This document shows positions 7,605 to 14,576 of a DNA stretch of 15,452 bases, one piece after another. Position 1 is the stretch's first letter. Every line of letters starts with the position of its first letter. The stretch comes from Alphaproteobacteria bacterium UBA5343 (lineage in GTDB: Bacteria; Pseudomonadota; Alphaproteobacteria; RF32; UBA5343), in assembly GCA_002410125.1 (NCBI GenBank), contig DHQH01000087.1, positions 1,805 to 17,256 of the forward strand. The letters run 5' to 3'. The notes beneath the pieces are model-generated. The model was not told the DNA's origin, ran no database searches, and saw nothing but the letters and a program-made list of their open reading frames with translations. The position numbers and the translations under genes are program-made.

Positions 7605-8513
7605 CAACTCTTTTGACAGTGGGGTTTTCTTTTTAACATCTGAAAATATTGTTCCCTTATGATAACGATATTTATTTTCAACTTTTCTTAGTTCTTTTTC
7701 TATTTCTGTAATGATAGTGTTCTCTTTTTCGATTTTTCTTAATGCTAATTCAAGACTTGATTTTAACTCTTTTAATTTTTTAGAATCTCTTAAGGATGTT
7801 TTCGAAAAAGCAAAAAACATTTGTAAATTCCACATAGCATTTTTTGCAAAACTTACTCTATCATATATACCAAACTCTAATGCTTTTGCCATACCGTTAT
7901 ATTTACTGGTAATTAAATAGTCTCGCTCCTGGGAAATAATTTTATTGAAAGCATCAAAAGCATTATCGACATATTCAATATCAAAATCTAATTGTTTTAA
8001 CCTATCTCTAACAAAGTCTCCTAAATATTCATCCGTTCTGACAATTCCTTTTAACTTTTGAAGATCTTTTACTGATTTTACTTTTGAGATATTACTTGGC
8101 AACATCATAACTGTGATTGGGTTAGTAAATACTGCAGGCATCACAAATTCTACACCTGAATTAATATCATCAGTATAATATAATCCTATAAAAGAATTAA
8201 CCATACCAAATCTAACATCATTAATATTTTTTTGGGTTTCTTTACTATCTAAATAAACTGGAGCATATTTTAATTCTTTTAATATTTTTTCTAACACTGT
8301 AATAAAAACACCATCATAGCCATCAAAAACTGTTACTCCTAGACTTTCATGACTAATTGTTTTTGCAAAGGGAGGATAATCTATAAAACTAGACATAGAG
8401 ATTTGATCAATTCTGGTTTTATCCATTTTTCGATATTCAAGTTGGGCATTAGATGTGGATATAAATAAAAGTAAAAATAAGATTACTGATGATATTTTTT
8501 TTAATTGTTTCAT
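7590..8513 (-). CDS. Periplasmic solute-binding protein, family 3-like, orphan
   Basis: A 307-residue protein with a clear Sec signal peptide (KQLKK, then SSVILFLLLFIS, cut near SNA) and no lipobox. The mature part looks like a type II periplasmic binding protein of the SBP_bac_3 group: an early YPPF segment, then GYDGVFITVLEKILKELKYAP, GLYYTDD, and a hinge with VKSVKDLQKLKGI. The family Arg that clamps the amino-acid carboxylate (TxxR in GLTxTxxR) is replaced by Ile (about residue 117). The acidic residue after the second DxxxG-like segment reads Ser (DYLITS, about 198-203). The ligand is therefore probably not an ordinary amino acid. The start is ATG 8513, with GAGG six bases upstream. A TTG at 8525 in frame would place that GAGG inside the gene. 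No permease or ATPase gene is adjacent. Confidence 0.75.
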   Translation of the reverse strand: MKQLKKISSVILFLLLFISTSNAQLEYRKMDKTRIDQISMSSFIDYPPFAKTISHESLGVTVFDGYDGVFITVLEKILKELKYAPVYLDSKETQKNINDVRFGMVNSFIGLYYTDDINSGVEFVMPAVFTNPITVMMLPSNISKVKSVKDLQKLKGIVRTDEYLGDFVRDRLKQLDFDIEYVDNAFDAFNKIISQERDYLITSKYNGMAKALEFGIYDRVSFAKNAMWNLQMFFAFSKTSLRDSKKLKELKSSLELALRKIEKENTIITEIEKELRKVENKYRYHKGTIFSDVKKKTPLSKELKEKP

Positions 8514-8605
8514 TGTGAACCTCAATACTAGCTATGTAAAAAATGTATAACTTATCCCCATTAATGATAAATATACCTTTTGTTAATCTTTACTATTTTA
8601 TCTTA

Positions 8606-8628
8606 TGTTATATTGTTTAAGTTAACAA
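8606..8628 (+). promoter_or_regulatory. Predicted flaF promoter (extended -10) with overlapping dyad
   Basis: TG-T-TATATT (8606-8614) is a good extended -10 element, resembling TGTTATAAT before fliF. No convincing -35 sits at the normal distance. It overlaps a 16-base imperfect dyad, TTGTT...AACAA (8613-8628), with TTAA-containing centre, which would cover the predicted start near 8621. The dyad could be an operator. The AT-rich setting makes both calls tentative. Confidence 0.4.
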
Positions 8629-8663
8629 ATATTTATTTTTAAGACCTGAAGGAATTAATCTTT

Positions 8664-9032
8664 ATGAATGTAAACAACCCTTATTCCACTCATGATAAAG
8701 CTGGAATGCCTCAAAACCAATTAGAAGCCTCAATATTAATTAAATATGCATCATCCCTGAATCAAATTAAAGAAAATTGGGATGAAAAAAAATCAGAACT
8801 TGATGGTGTGTTAGAAGCTAATAGAAAAGTTTGGACAATACTTGTTGACGATATGGCTAGTGAAGAAAATAAACTACCTATTGAGATTAAAAATAATATG
8901 ATGAATTTAGCCCTTTTTATATTCCAAAGAACTATGGATATTCTACTGACCCCTACCCCTGAATCCCTTGATAGTTTGATTAATATTAATATGAATATTG
9001 CTAAAGGTCTTAATGAAACTCCTGATAAATAA
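8664..9032 (+). CDS. flaF: Flagellar biosynthesis regulator FlaF
   Basis: A 122-residue protein whose C-terminal two thirds match the alphaproteobacterial FlaF family: an N-R-x-x-W motif (N53, R54, W57 in NRKVWTILVDDM), then NKLPIEIKNNMMNLALFIF (69-87), and a closing LININMNIAKGL (105-116). In Caulobacter, FlaF is needed for flagellin secretion and works with the flagellin translational regulator FlbT. Neither flbT nor a flagellin gene is next to it here, which is unusual. The N-terminal 20 residues are not conserved in appearance. GAAGGA lies upstream of the ATG. The gene is monocistronic by its layout: its own promoter-like element upstream and a hairpin terminator 27 bases after the stop. 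Confidence 0.9.
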   Translation: MNVNNPYSTHDKAGMPQNQLEASILIKYASSLNQIKENWDEKKSELDGVLEANRKVWTILVDDMASEENKLPIEIKNNMMNLALFIFQRTMDILLTPTPESLDSLININMNIAKGLNETPDK

Positions 9033-9058
9033 TTTAAATTAACTTTATAAATAAAATT

Positions 9059-9093
9059 AAAATCACTGCATAAATTATGTGGTGATTTTTTTT
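9059..9093 (+). terminator. Intrinsic terminator of flaF
   Basis: AAAATCAC (9059-9066) pairs with GTGATTTT (9082-9089). Inside, two G-T wobbles and CATAA/TTATG extend the stem to an almost uninterrupted hairpin. A run of eight T (9086-9093) follows. The last T is also the first base of the next sigma-54 promoter. Confidence 0.85.
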
Positions 9094-9108
9094 GGCACAC
9101 TTATTGCA
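9093..9108 (+). promoter_or_regulatory. Sigma-54 promoter of the fliK-flgD-flgE unit
   Basis: TGGCACA-CTTA-TTGCA matches the -24/-12 consensus, with GG and GC exactly 12 bases apart. The predicted start is near 9119, about 30 bases before the fliK ATG. The same promoter class serves flgI, so both hook-stage units should be co-activated. Confidence 0.92.
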
Positions 9109-9149
9109 TATATAAGTGCAACAAAAATATTTTTTGGGAGACTTATGTA

Positions 9150-10769
9150 ATGAATGTTAATGAAACTAATATAAATACTGTGAACGCTACGCCGCAGAAA
9201 ACAGCTACAAAGAATGTATCTTCTAAGGCTAGTATGTTTGCATCAGCACTTAAACAAGCAGCAAGTGGCAATTTTGCAAATCCATCACAGCCTTTATTTA
9301 TGAATCTTATGTCACAATCGGCTAATGCTATTGATAGAAATCAAGACCTTACTAATGATTATATTAAACAAAATGATGATATGTCCGATAGAATGAAAGA
9401 TAATGATTATAGTGATACTTCTGATAAGAAAGAATATAAAACATCTGAAAAAAGTGAGAAAATATCTGAAAAAAACAGAGAAGATAATAGTAAGGATGTG
9501 AATGTAAAAGAAGACCATTCTGACAAACAAGCAAGCAATCAAAATGAAAATAAAGCTGCGGATCATAATGATAGTAATGAAGTAAATAAAAATGCTGTTA
9601 CTGCTCAAGCGGAAAAAACTGCCCAGTTGGAAAATAATAATGGGGAAAAAAATACACAAATCGCTCAAGTTAGTAATAACAATACTCAACAATCAAATAC
9701 TGGTGAACAAAAACAGGTAGTTGATAATTCTAATTTGGTTAATCAATCAAAAACTCAAAAAACAAACACGGGTACAGAACAAGTAAAAACAGAAAACAAA
9801 CAAAGTGAAGTAATTTCTAACTTGATTGGTGAAGTTAAAGAGGAAACAAAAGTTAAAGTTAATGTGAATGTTAAAAACAATGCTAAAGCTGGTGAACAAC
9901 AATTAAATAATAATGCTAGCCAAAATTTGGGCGATATTGAAACTGGAGAAAGTAAAGCAATTAAAAATGTAGTTGCGAAACCAATGGAAGAAAAAATTAT
10001 TGTTAGTGATGAGGGTGTTGAGAATACTAAAGGTGAACAAACTCTGACATCATCTAAAGGAATTAACGAGACAAATGGTGATGATAAAGTAATAGCTAGT
10101 AACAAAAACACAAAACAACAAACAAATAACCTAAATCAAAATGCTATTGCTAGTACAAAAAATATGAATGTAAAATCTGAGGTATCAGTTAATACAAATA
10201 GCGGTACAGTTAAAACAACATCTATTCATAGCAGCACTAATGGCATCAGCAGTGAAGTTGGCAATATCTTGACAAATGGTAAAGCTCAAACAACCGCAAA
10301 AACAGCTGAGAGTTCTGCAAATAGTTTTGCTAAAACCATGAAGGCTCAAGAAGTAATTGATCAAATTAAAGTTGATATTACTAAAAATATTTCAAAAGAA
10401 TTAGATAAGATCAATATTCAATTAAAACCAAAAGAACTTGGTGCTATTGAGATTAAAATGGAACTTGGCCATGACGGTAAATTACAAGCAACAATTTCTG
10501 CTTCTAACCAAGACACCTTAAATATGCTTCAAAAAGATGCTGCAGAACTTCAAAAAGCATTAAATGATGCTGGTCTTAAAGCTGATAATCAAAGCCTTAA
10601 TTTTAACTTTAGAGGTGAACAAAATTCTGAAGGTCAGCAACAAAATAGTTCTTTAGCAAATAATGGACTTAATGGCAACGAGCTAATGGAAGAAGAAATT
10701 TCTGCTACTGAATTAATGCTAGCCACTCAGTCTTATAATGCTAATGGTAATTATAGTATTAAAGTGTAG
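9150..10769 (+). CDS. fliK: Flagellar hook-length control protein FliK
   Basis: A 539-residue protein. The first 400 or so residues are a low-complexity Asn/Lys/Gln/Glu/Ser/Thr-rich region without cysteine, consistent with the flexible secreted ruler of FliK. The C-terminal Flg_hook domain (about 395-495) shows the family pattern: INIQLKPKELGAIEIKMEL, then LQATISASNQDTLNMLQ and LQKALNDAGLKAD. The last residues (YSIKV) resemble the LDIRV ending common in alphaproteobacterial FliK. FliK measures the hook and switches export from hook to filament substrates by acting on FlhB. GGGAG precedes the ATG. It is the first gene of the second sigma-54 unit, with 25 bases to flgD. The N-terminal region is likely to be barely alignable with other FliK proteins. 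Confidence 0.9.
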   Translation: MNVNETNINTVNATPQKTATKNVSSKASMFASALKQAASGNFANPSQPLFMNLMSQSANAIDRNQDLTNDYIKQNDDMSDRMKDNDYSDTSDKKEYKTSEKSEKISEKNREDNSKDVNVKEDHSDKQASNQNENKAADHNDSNEVNKNAVTAQAEKTAQLENNNGEKNTQIAQVSNNNTQQSNTGEQKQVVDNSNLVNQSKTQKTNTGTEQVKTENKQSEVISNLIGEVKEETKVKVNVNVKNNAKAGEQQLNNNASQNLGDIETGESKAIKNVVAKPMEEKIIVSDEGVENTKGEQTLTSSKGINETNGDDKVIASNKNTKQQTNNLNQNAIASTKNMNVKSEVSVNTNSGTVKTTSIHSSTNGISSEVGNILTNGKAQTTAKTAESSANSFAKTMKAQEVIDQIKVDITKNISKELDKINIQLKPKELGAIEIKMELGHDGKLQATISASNQDTLNMLQKDAAELQKALNDAGLKADNQSLNFNFRGEQNSEGQQQNSSLANNGLNGNELMEEEISATELMLATQSYNANGNYSIKV

Positions 10770-10794
10770 AGAAAGATTTTAGGGAGAAATAATC

Positions 10795-11550
10795 ATGACT
10801 ACAACAAGTTCAGTAACATCTTTTAGCGAATATGCAGGAACTACAGCATCTCAACAGTCAGCTAATAAACTTTCTGATGATATGGATACATTCTTGCATT
10901 TGTTAACTACACAATTAAAACACCAAGACCCTTTATCACCGATGGATTCTACAGAATTTACAAATCAGTTGGTGCAATATTCTAGTGTTGAACAGCAAAT
11001 CCAAACTAACTCATATATGGAAGATTTAATTGCTGCTCAAAATACAAGTCTTGGAGCAACAGCGGTTAATTATATTGGTAATACTGTACAAATTTCGTCT
11101 AGCACACTTCCTTTACAAGATGGAAATGCTTTATTTGCTTATAACCTTCCTGAAGATGCAAAAACTGCAGCTATTGTGATTAGAGATGCTGCAGGTAATA
11201 CTGTATTTACAGCTAATGCTGAAACATCTGTTGGAAATCATGAATTTAGCTGGGATGGAGTTGATAATGACGGTAATCAATTAGACGATGGTGCTTATTA
11301 TATAGATGTAACTGCTATTGATCTTGATTCAGATGCATCTTTGGGGGTTCTTACCACTGTATTTGGTAAAGTTACTGCGGCTGGTAGTGATGATAATGGA
11401 GTTTATTTAGGAATTGGAGATGTAGTTGCAGACATCAATGATGTTCTAACAATTAGATCTGCTGATTACTTAACTAATAAACAAGTTGCAGAAGAAACTG
11501 CAACAGAAGAAACAAATAATACTACAGAGGAAGAAAGCTCTGATAGTTAG
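10795..11550 (+). CDS. flgD: Flagellar hook assembly (cap) protein FlgD
   Basis: A 251-residue protein. The N-terminal conserved region has DTFLHLLTTQLKHQDPLSPM, then DSTEFTNQLVQYSSVEQQI (31-69), the FlgD signature. A beta domain (about 95-215) contains the FlgD-Ig core with WDGVDNDGNQLDDGAYYIDV. FlgD forms the temporary cap under which hook subunits polymerise. The C-terminus (about 232-251) is an acidic Glu/Thr/Ser tail that lies outside the recognised domains. AGGGAG precedes the ATG. It sits between fliK and flgE, as expected for its role. The 120-base gap to flgE is the largest within this unit and holds a hairpin. Confidence 0.95.
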   Translation: MTTTSSVTSFSEYAGTTASQQSANKLSDDMDTFLHLLTTQLKHQDPLSPMDSTEFTNQLVQYSSVEQQIQTNSYMEDLIAAQNTSLGATAVNYIGNTVQISSSTLPLQDGNALFAYNLPEDAKTAAIVIRDAAGNTVFTANAETSVGNHEFSWDGVDNDGNQLDDGAYYIDVTAIDLDSDASLGVLTTVFGKVTAAGSDDNGVYLGIGDVVADINDVLTIRSADYLTNKQVAEETATEETNNTTEEESSDS

Positions 11551-11615
11551 GAATGCTAAATAAAAACAATAATAATAAGAAAAGCAATTCTGAAGAATAA
11601 TTTTAACTAATAAAA

Positions 11616-11648
11616 GGTCTATAAAAAAACTAGCGGAAGTTTTAGACC
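11616..11648 (+). other. Hairpin in the flgE leader
   Basis: GGTCTA (11616-11621) pairs with TAGACC (11643-11648). An inner stem AAACT/AGTTT (11627-11631 with 11638-11642) closes a six-base loop AGCGGA, leaving a one-sided TAAAA bulge. The structure ends 8 bases before the flgE ribosome binding site AAGGAG (11657-11662). It is followed by A-rich rather than T-rich sequence, so it is not a plus-strand terminator. A role in RNA processing, mRNA stability or translation of flgE is possible but unproven. Confidence 0.5.
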
Positions 11649-11670
11649 GATAAAAAAAGGAGACGGACAA

Positions 11671-14241
11671 ATGAGTCTTTATGGCGCTTTATATTCGGGG
11701 GTATCAGGACTTACTGCACAGTCAAGTGCAATGGGTGCTATTTCTGATAACGTTGCGAATATTAACACAATTGGTTATAAGGGGACTGAAAACCAATTCC
11801 AAACACTTGTGACCAAACAGGTGTCGCTTACAAAATATTCAGCTGGTGGTGTACAATCTGTACCTCAAGCTGGTATTGATGTTCAAGGATTGTTATCTGC
11901 GACATCATCTGCGACAGACCTTGGTATTTCTGGGCAAGGGTTCTTTGTAGTAAATAGTGCATCTACACCTGGTAATGGTGATAGATGGGCATATTCAAGA
12001 GCTGGATCATTCCAAATGGATGATGATGGTTATCTAGTTAACTCAGGTGGGTTTTACCTACAATCATGGCCTTTACTTCCTAGTGATGGAACAGAAGGTA
12101 CTTCTAATGTGCTTGTTGATGGTGTTAGCTATATGAAAGCATATAATGATGAAAATGGTGATGAAGTTTATATCAATGATAATATTATTGATTCATCAAA
12201 TTTAAAATCTGTTAACTTAAGTCAGATTGGTGGTAGTGCTACACCTACTAGACAAGTTATTTTAGGTGCTAACTTACCTGCTTCTGATCCAATTTATGAT
12301 GCTTCAACACCTGAAAATGGCGGTCAGCAATCATTATCTGTTTTGACATATGACTCTCTTGGTAATGCTCACAATGTTAACTTTGAGTTCACTAAAGAAA
12401 GTGCTAACTCTTGGGGTATTGATGCTCAAATTCCAAGTGGTGCTACTGTTATGACTCTTTACAGTAGTCGTGAAACAAGAAATGATATTACTGATGATGT
12501 TTATGCATCTCGAGGACAAATGGAATTTTCTGGAATCCCACAAAACCACTCTTCTGTAAGAATTACAAATGGAGCTGGTGCAAGTGCTGAGACTTATGTG
12601 TTCGAATTTACTGATGATGGAACAAATACTTATGTTCCAACAGCTGGTGAAACTCTAGTATCGGTTGATATTTCTTCTGGTATCGTATCTACTCTTGATG
12701 CTGTTACTCAATTACAAGAAGCAATTTCTGCTAATGTTCCATCTGGTGATAGATTTAACATTTCTGGTAACTCTATTCAAATTGAACAATCTCTTGGCGG
12801 TGATAGCTTAGTTATCGATGCTAGTAACTGTTTAGAATGTTTACAATCTTCTGCTAACCCAAATCAGGATACTGGTGTGCCTTCTGGTGTTTACACAATT
12901 CCTGAAATTGATTGGGAACTTAAAAATGTTGCAAAATTAGACTTCCACTCAACAGATCCTGCTGATTATGAGGGCAGAGGTATATTAATTGGTAATAATA
13001 TTTATGAATTTGATACAGACTCTGTAATCAACTCAGGTAATATTGCAGTTGATATGACTGGTGCGATTTCTGGTGGTGTAGTTGATTTAGAACTTTTACT
13101 TAATAACTTACAAACAGCTATTAATAATAATGGTCAAGATCCTGATCGTTTTACATCTAGCGGTAAAACTTTAGAATTTGAACAATCAAATACTGGTAAT
13201 GATATGTTTATGGCAACAGGTGATATAGAAAGACTAGTATTTAATGGCGACTTACAAGCTGATTACGATGGTTTCTCTGTGACAATTGGTGGTCAAGTAT
13301 ATGACTTCACAACAGGACCTGTTGATCAGTATGATGTGGATATCAGTGGTATTGCTTGGGGCAATGGTGCAGTTACTTCTGCTGAAGTTATGAATATGTT
13401 AAAAGATACTATTAACAGTTCTGACCTTACAAACTCAGGTCAATATGAAGTTAAAGGTAATGCAATGGTTGCTGTTGATGGTACTATTGATGCTGCGGCG
13501 ATTGGTACTGCTGTTGAAACTACAACAACTGGTGTTGGTGCTGCAGTTACAGGTGAAGGTAAACCTGATGGTGCGATTTCTCCTTCCCCTCTTAACTCTT
13601 CATCTATGGTTATTGGGGATGCATTCAGTTTTAATGCTCAAATTGATGATGAACAAGGTGCTAGAGCAGCAGGTGTTAGATTTAACTCTGATGGCACACC
13701 AAAATATTTCAATGTTACTTCCATGGCTGTTGAATGGGCCAATGGTGCTCAAGATATGACTGGGGCTGGTGATGAAGGCTCTAAAGTAACAATTTCTCTT
13801 GGTAATACTGGTACCCCTGATGGTTTAACCCACTTATCTGGTGATTTTATTCCAAGTTATATTAAACAAGATGGTGCGAAATTTGGTAACTTTGCAGGTG
13901 TTACTGTTGGTGAAGATGGTATTGTAACTGCATTATTTGATAATGGTGAAACAAGACCTGTTGCTATGGTTCCACTTGCTACATTTGTGAATGCAAATGG
14001 TATGGAAGGTTTATCTGGTAACGCATGGATTGAAACTGACTATTCTGGTCAACCTACCTTGAGGGAAGCTGGTGAAGGTGGTGCTGGTAGTATCAATGCT
14101 GCATCGCTTGAATCTTCTACTGTTGACCTTGGTGAAGAATTCACCAATATGATTACAACTCAAAGGGCTTACTCCGCATCTGCGAGAATTATTACTACAG
14201 CTGATGAAATGTTAGATGAATTAATCAGAATTAAAAGATAA
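11671..14241 (+). CDS. flgE: Flagellar hook protein FlgE, enlarged with internal repeats
   Basis: An 856-residue hook subunit, about twice the enterobacterial length (about 400). The N-terminal D0 region is typical: MSLYGALYSGVSGL, then AISDNVANINTIGYKG. The C-terminal D0 region has DLGEEFTNMITTQRAYSASA, then ITTADEMLDELIRIKR. An LGISGQGFF-like segment (about 88-96) is the usual hook-family landmark. The extra length sits in the middle. Three related modules of roughly 95 residues occupy about 284-390, 423-517 and 520-612. Each has an F-x-G/S...I-x-G...Y-x-F entry, a VDIS-like strand, a helix with L-x-x-A/T-I, and a G-rich exit. C387 and C390 form a CxxC after the first module. The ATG follows AAGGAG with 8 bases. 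FlgE rather than FlgF/G is supported by its size and position after flgD. A strong terminator follows. Confidence 0.95.
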   Translation: MSLYGALYSGVSGLTAQSSAMGAISDNVANINTIGYKGTENQFQTLVTKQVSLTKYSAGGVQSVPQAGIDVQGLLSATSSATDLGISGQGFFVVNSASTPGNGDRWAYSRAGSFQMDDDGYLVNSGGFYLQSWPLLPSDGTEGTSNVLVDGVSYMKAYNDENGDEVYINDNIIDSSNLKSVNLSQIGGSATPTRQVILGANLPASDPIYDASTPENGGQQSLSVLTYDSLGNAHNVNFEFTKESANSWGIDAQIPSGATVMTLYSSRETRNDITDDVYASRGQMEFSGIPQNHSSVRITNGAGASAETYVFEFTDDGTNTYVPTAGETLVSVDISSGIVSTLDAVTQLQEAISANVPSGDRFNISGNSIQIEQSLGGDSLVIDASNCLECLQSSANPNQDTGVPSGVYTIPEIDWELKNVAKLDFHSTDPADYEGRGILIGNNIYEFDTDSVINSGNIAVDMTGAISGGVVDLELLLNNLQTAINNNGQDPDRFTSSGKTLEFEQSNTGNDMFMATGDIERLVFNGDLQADYDGFSVTIGGQVYDFTTGPVDQYDVDISGIAWGNGAVTSAEVMNMLKDTINSSDLTNSGQYEVKGNAMVAVDGTIDAAAIGTAVETTTTGVGAAVTGEGKPDGAISPSPLNSSSMVIGDAFSFNAQIDDEQGARAAGVRFNSDGTPKYFNVTSMAVEWANGAQDMTGAGDEGSKVTISLGNTGTPDGLTHLSGDFIPSYIKQDGAKFGNFAGVTVGEDGIVTALFDNGETRPVAMVPLATFVNANGMEGLSGNAWIETDYSGQPTLREAGEGGAGSINAASLESSTVDLGEEFTNMITTQRAYSASARIITTADEMLDELIRIKR

Positions 14242-14274
14242 TAATTCCGTAAATTAAAGTCCTTTCCTTTTTAT

Positions 14275-14303
14275 GCCCCAGAGAATTCTGGGGCTCTTTT
14301 TTT
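14275..14303 (+). terminator. Intrinsic terminator of flgE
   Basis: GCCCCAGA (14275-14282), loop GAAT, TCTGGGGC (14287-14294), then TCTTTTTTT. The 8-bp, GC-rich perfect stem with a T tract is the strongest terminator in the window and ends the fliK-flgD-flgE unit 34 bases after the flgE stop. Confidence 0.95.
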
Positions 14304-14534
14304 ATTTTAATTTTTAGTATAAAATATTATAAAAAAATAAACCTATATTTTTCAAATAATTGATTCGTTATATTCAAAAACAATTCACAGATTTTGTTTT
14401 TTTTCAGTTTGGGGTTTTTATTTCAGTTTAAGTTGATTATAAATATATATAGAATAAATCACTATATTTTGAAGCCAGTAGGCAAAATTTACCTAGTTCG
14501 AACCGCAAACAATCGGTTGGTTTCTGGGCTTTTT
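14304..14534 (+). other. Gene-free intergenic region with a structured element upstream of fliF
   Basis: I see no credible ORF on either strand here. The first 165 bases are extremely AT-rich and contain a direct repeat TTTCAGTTT at 14402-14410 and 14421-14429, 19 bases apart. The last 62 bases (14473-14534) change to mixed composition and can fold into a three-way arrangement. The outer stem is AGCCAG with CTGGGCT (one bulged G). The first arm is TAGG/CCTA (14479-14482 with 14492-14495). The second arm is AACCG/CGGTT (14501-14505 with 14514-14518). A T run (14530-14534) follows. It matches no RNA family I can recognise. It could be the terminator end of a small RNA, a leader, or a DNA operator overlapping the fliF promoter. 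Confidence 0.45.
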
Positions 14535-14535
14535 G

Positions 14536-14544
14536 TGTTATAAT
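14536..14544 (+). promoter_or_regulatory. Predicted fliF promoter, extended -10
   Basis: TG-T-TATAAT is a perfect extended -10 element. TTGGTT (14517-14522), with a 16-base spacer, is a passable -35. Transcription would start near 14551, about 26 bases before the GTG of fliF. A housekeeping-type promoter fits fliF as an early gene, in contrast to the two sigma-54 units. The -35 overlaps the right side of the second arm of the upstream dyad. Confidence 0.65.
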
Positions 14545-14576
14545 TTGAGACTTTAATTAATAAAAGGGTTTTTATT

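Noticed and set aside
8514..8525. TTG at 8525 as an earlier start of the binding protein (four extra residues)
   Set aside because: The GAGG six bases before the ATG at 8513 lies within the extension, and the signal peptide starts naturally at the ATG.
9312..10111. Two minus-strand open frames opposite fliK with Ile/Phe/Ser-rich membrane-like peptides
   Set aside because: They are the complement of the Asn/Lys-rich fliK coding region. The hydrophobic composition is a by-product, and no start signals are seen.
13445..13759. Open frame on the plus strand inside flgE giving a Leu/Met/Val-rich peptide
   Set aside because: It is an out-of-frame reading of the repetitive flgE sequence, with monotonous composition and no ribosome binding site.
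14496..14502. GTTCGAA, resembling the T-loop of a tRNA
   Set aside because: The flanking bases do not form a five-pair T stem on either strand, and no anticodon arm or acceptor stem can be drawn around it.
14479..14529. Possible c-di-GMP-I riboswitch before fliF, suggested by GGCAAA and CGCAAA stretches
   Set aside because: The spacing and the tetraloop/receptor stems of that class are missing, and the stronger hairpins pair these bases differently. The element also lies upstream of the predicted promoter.
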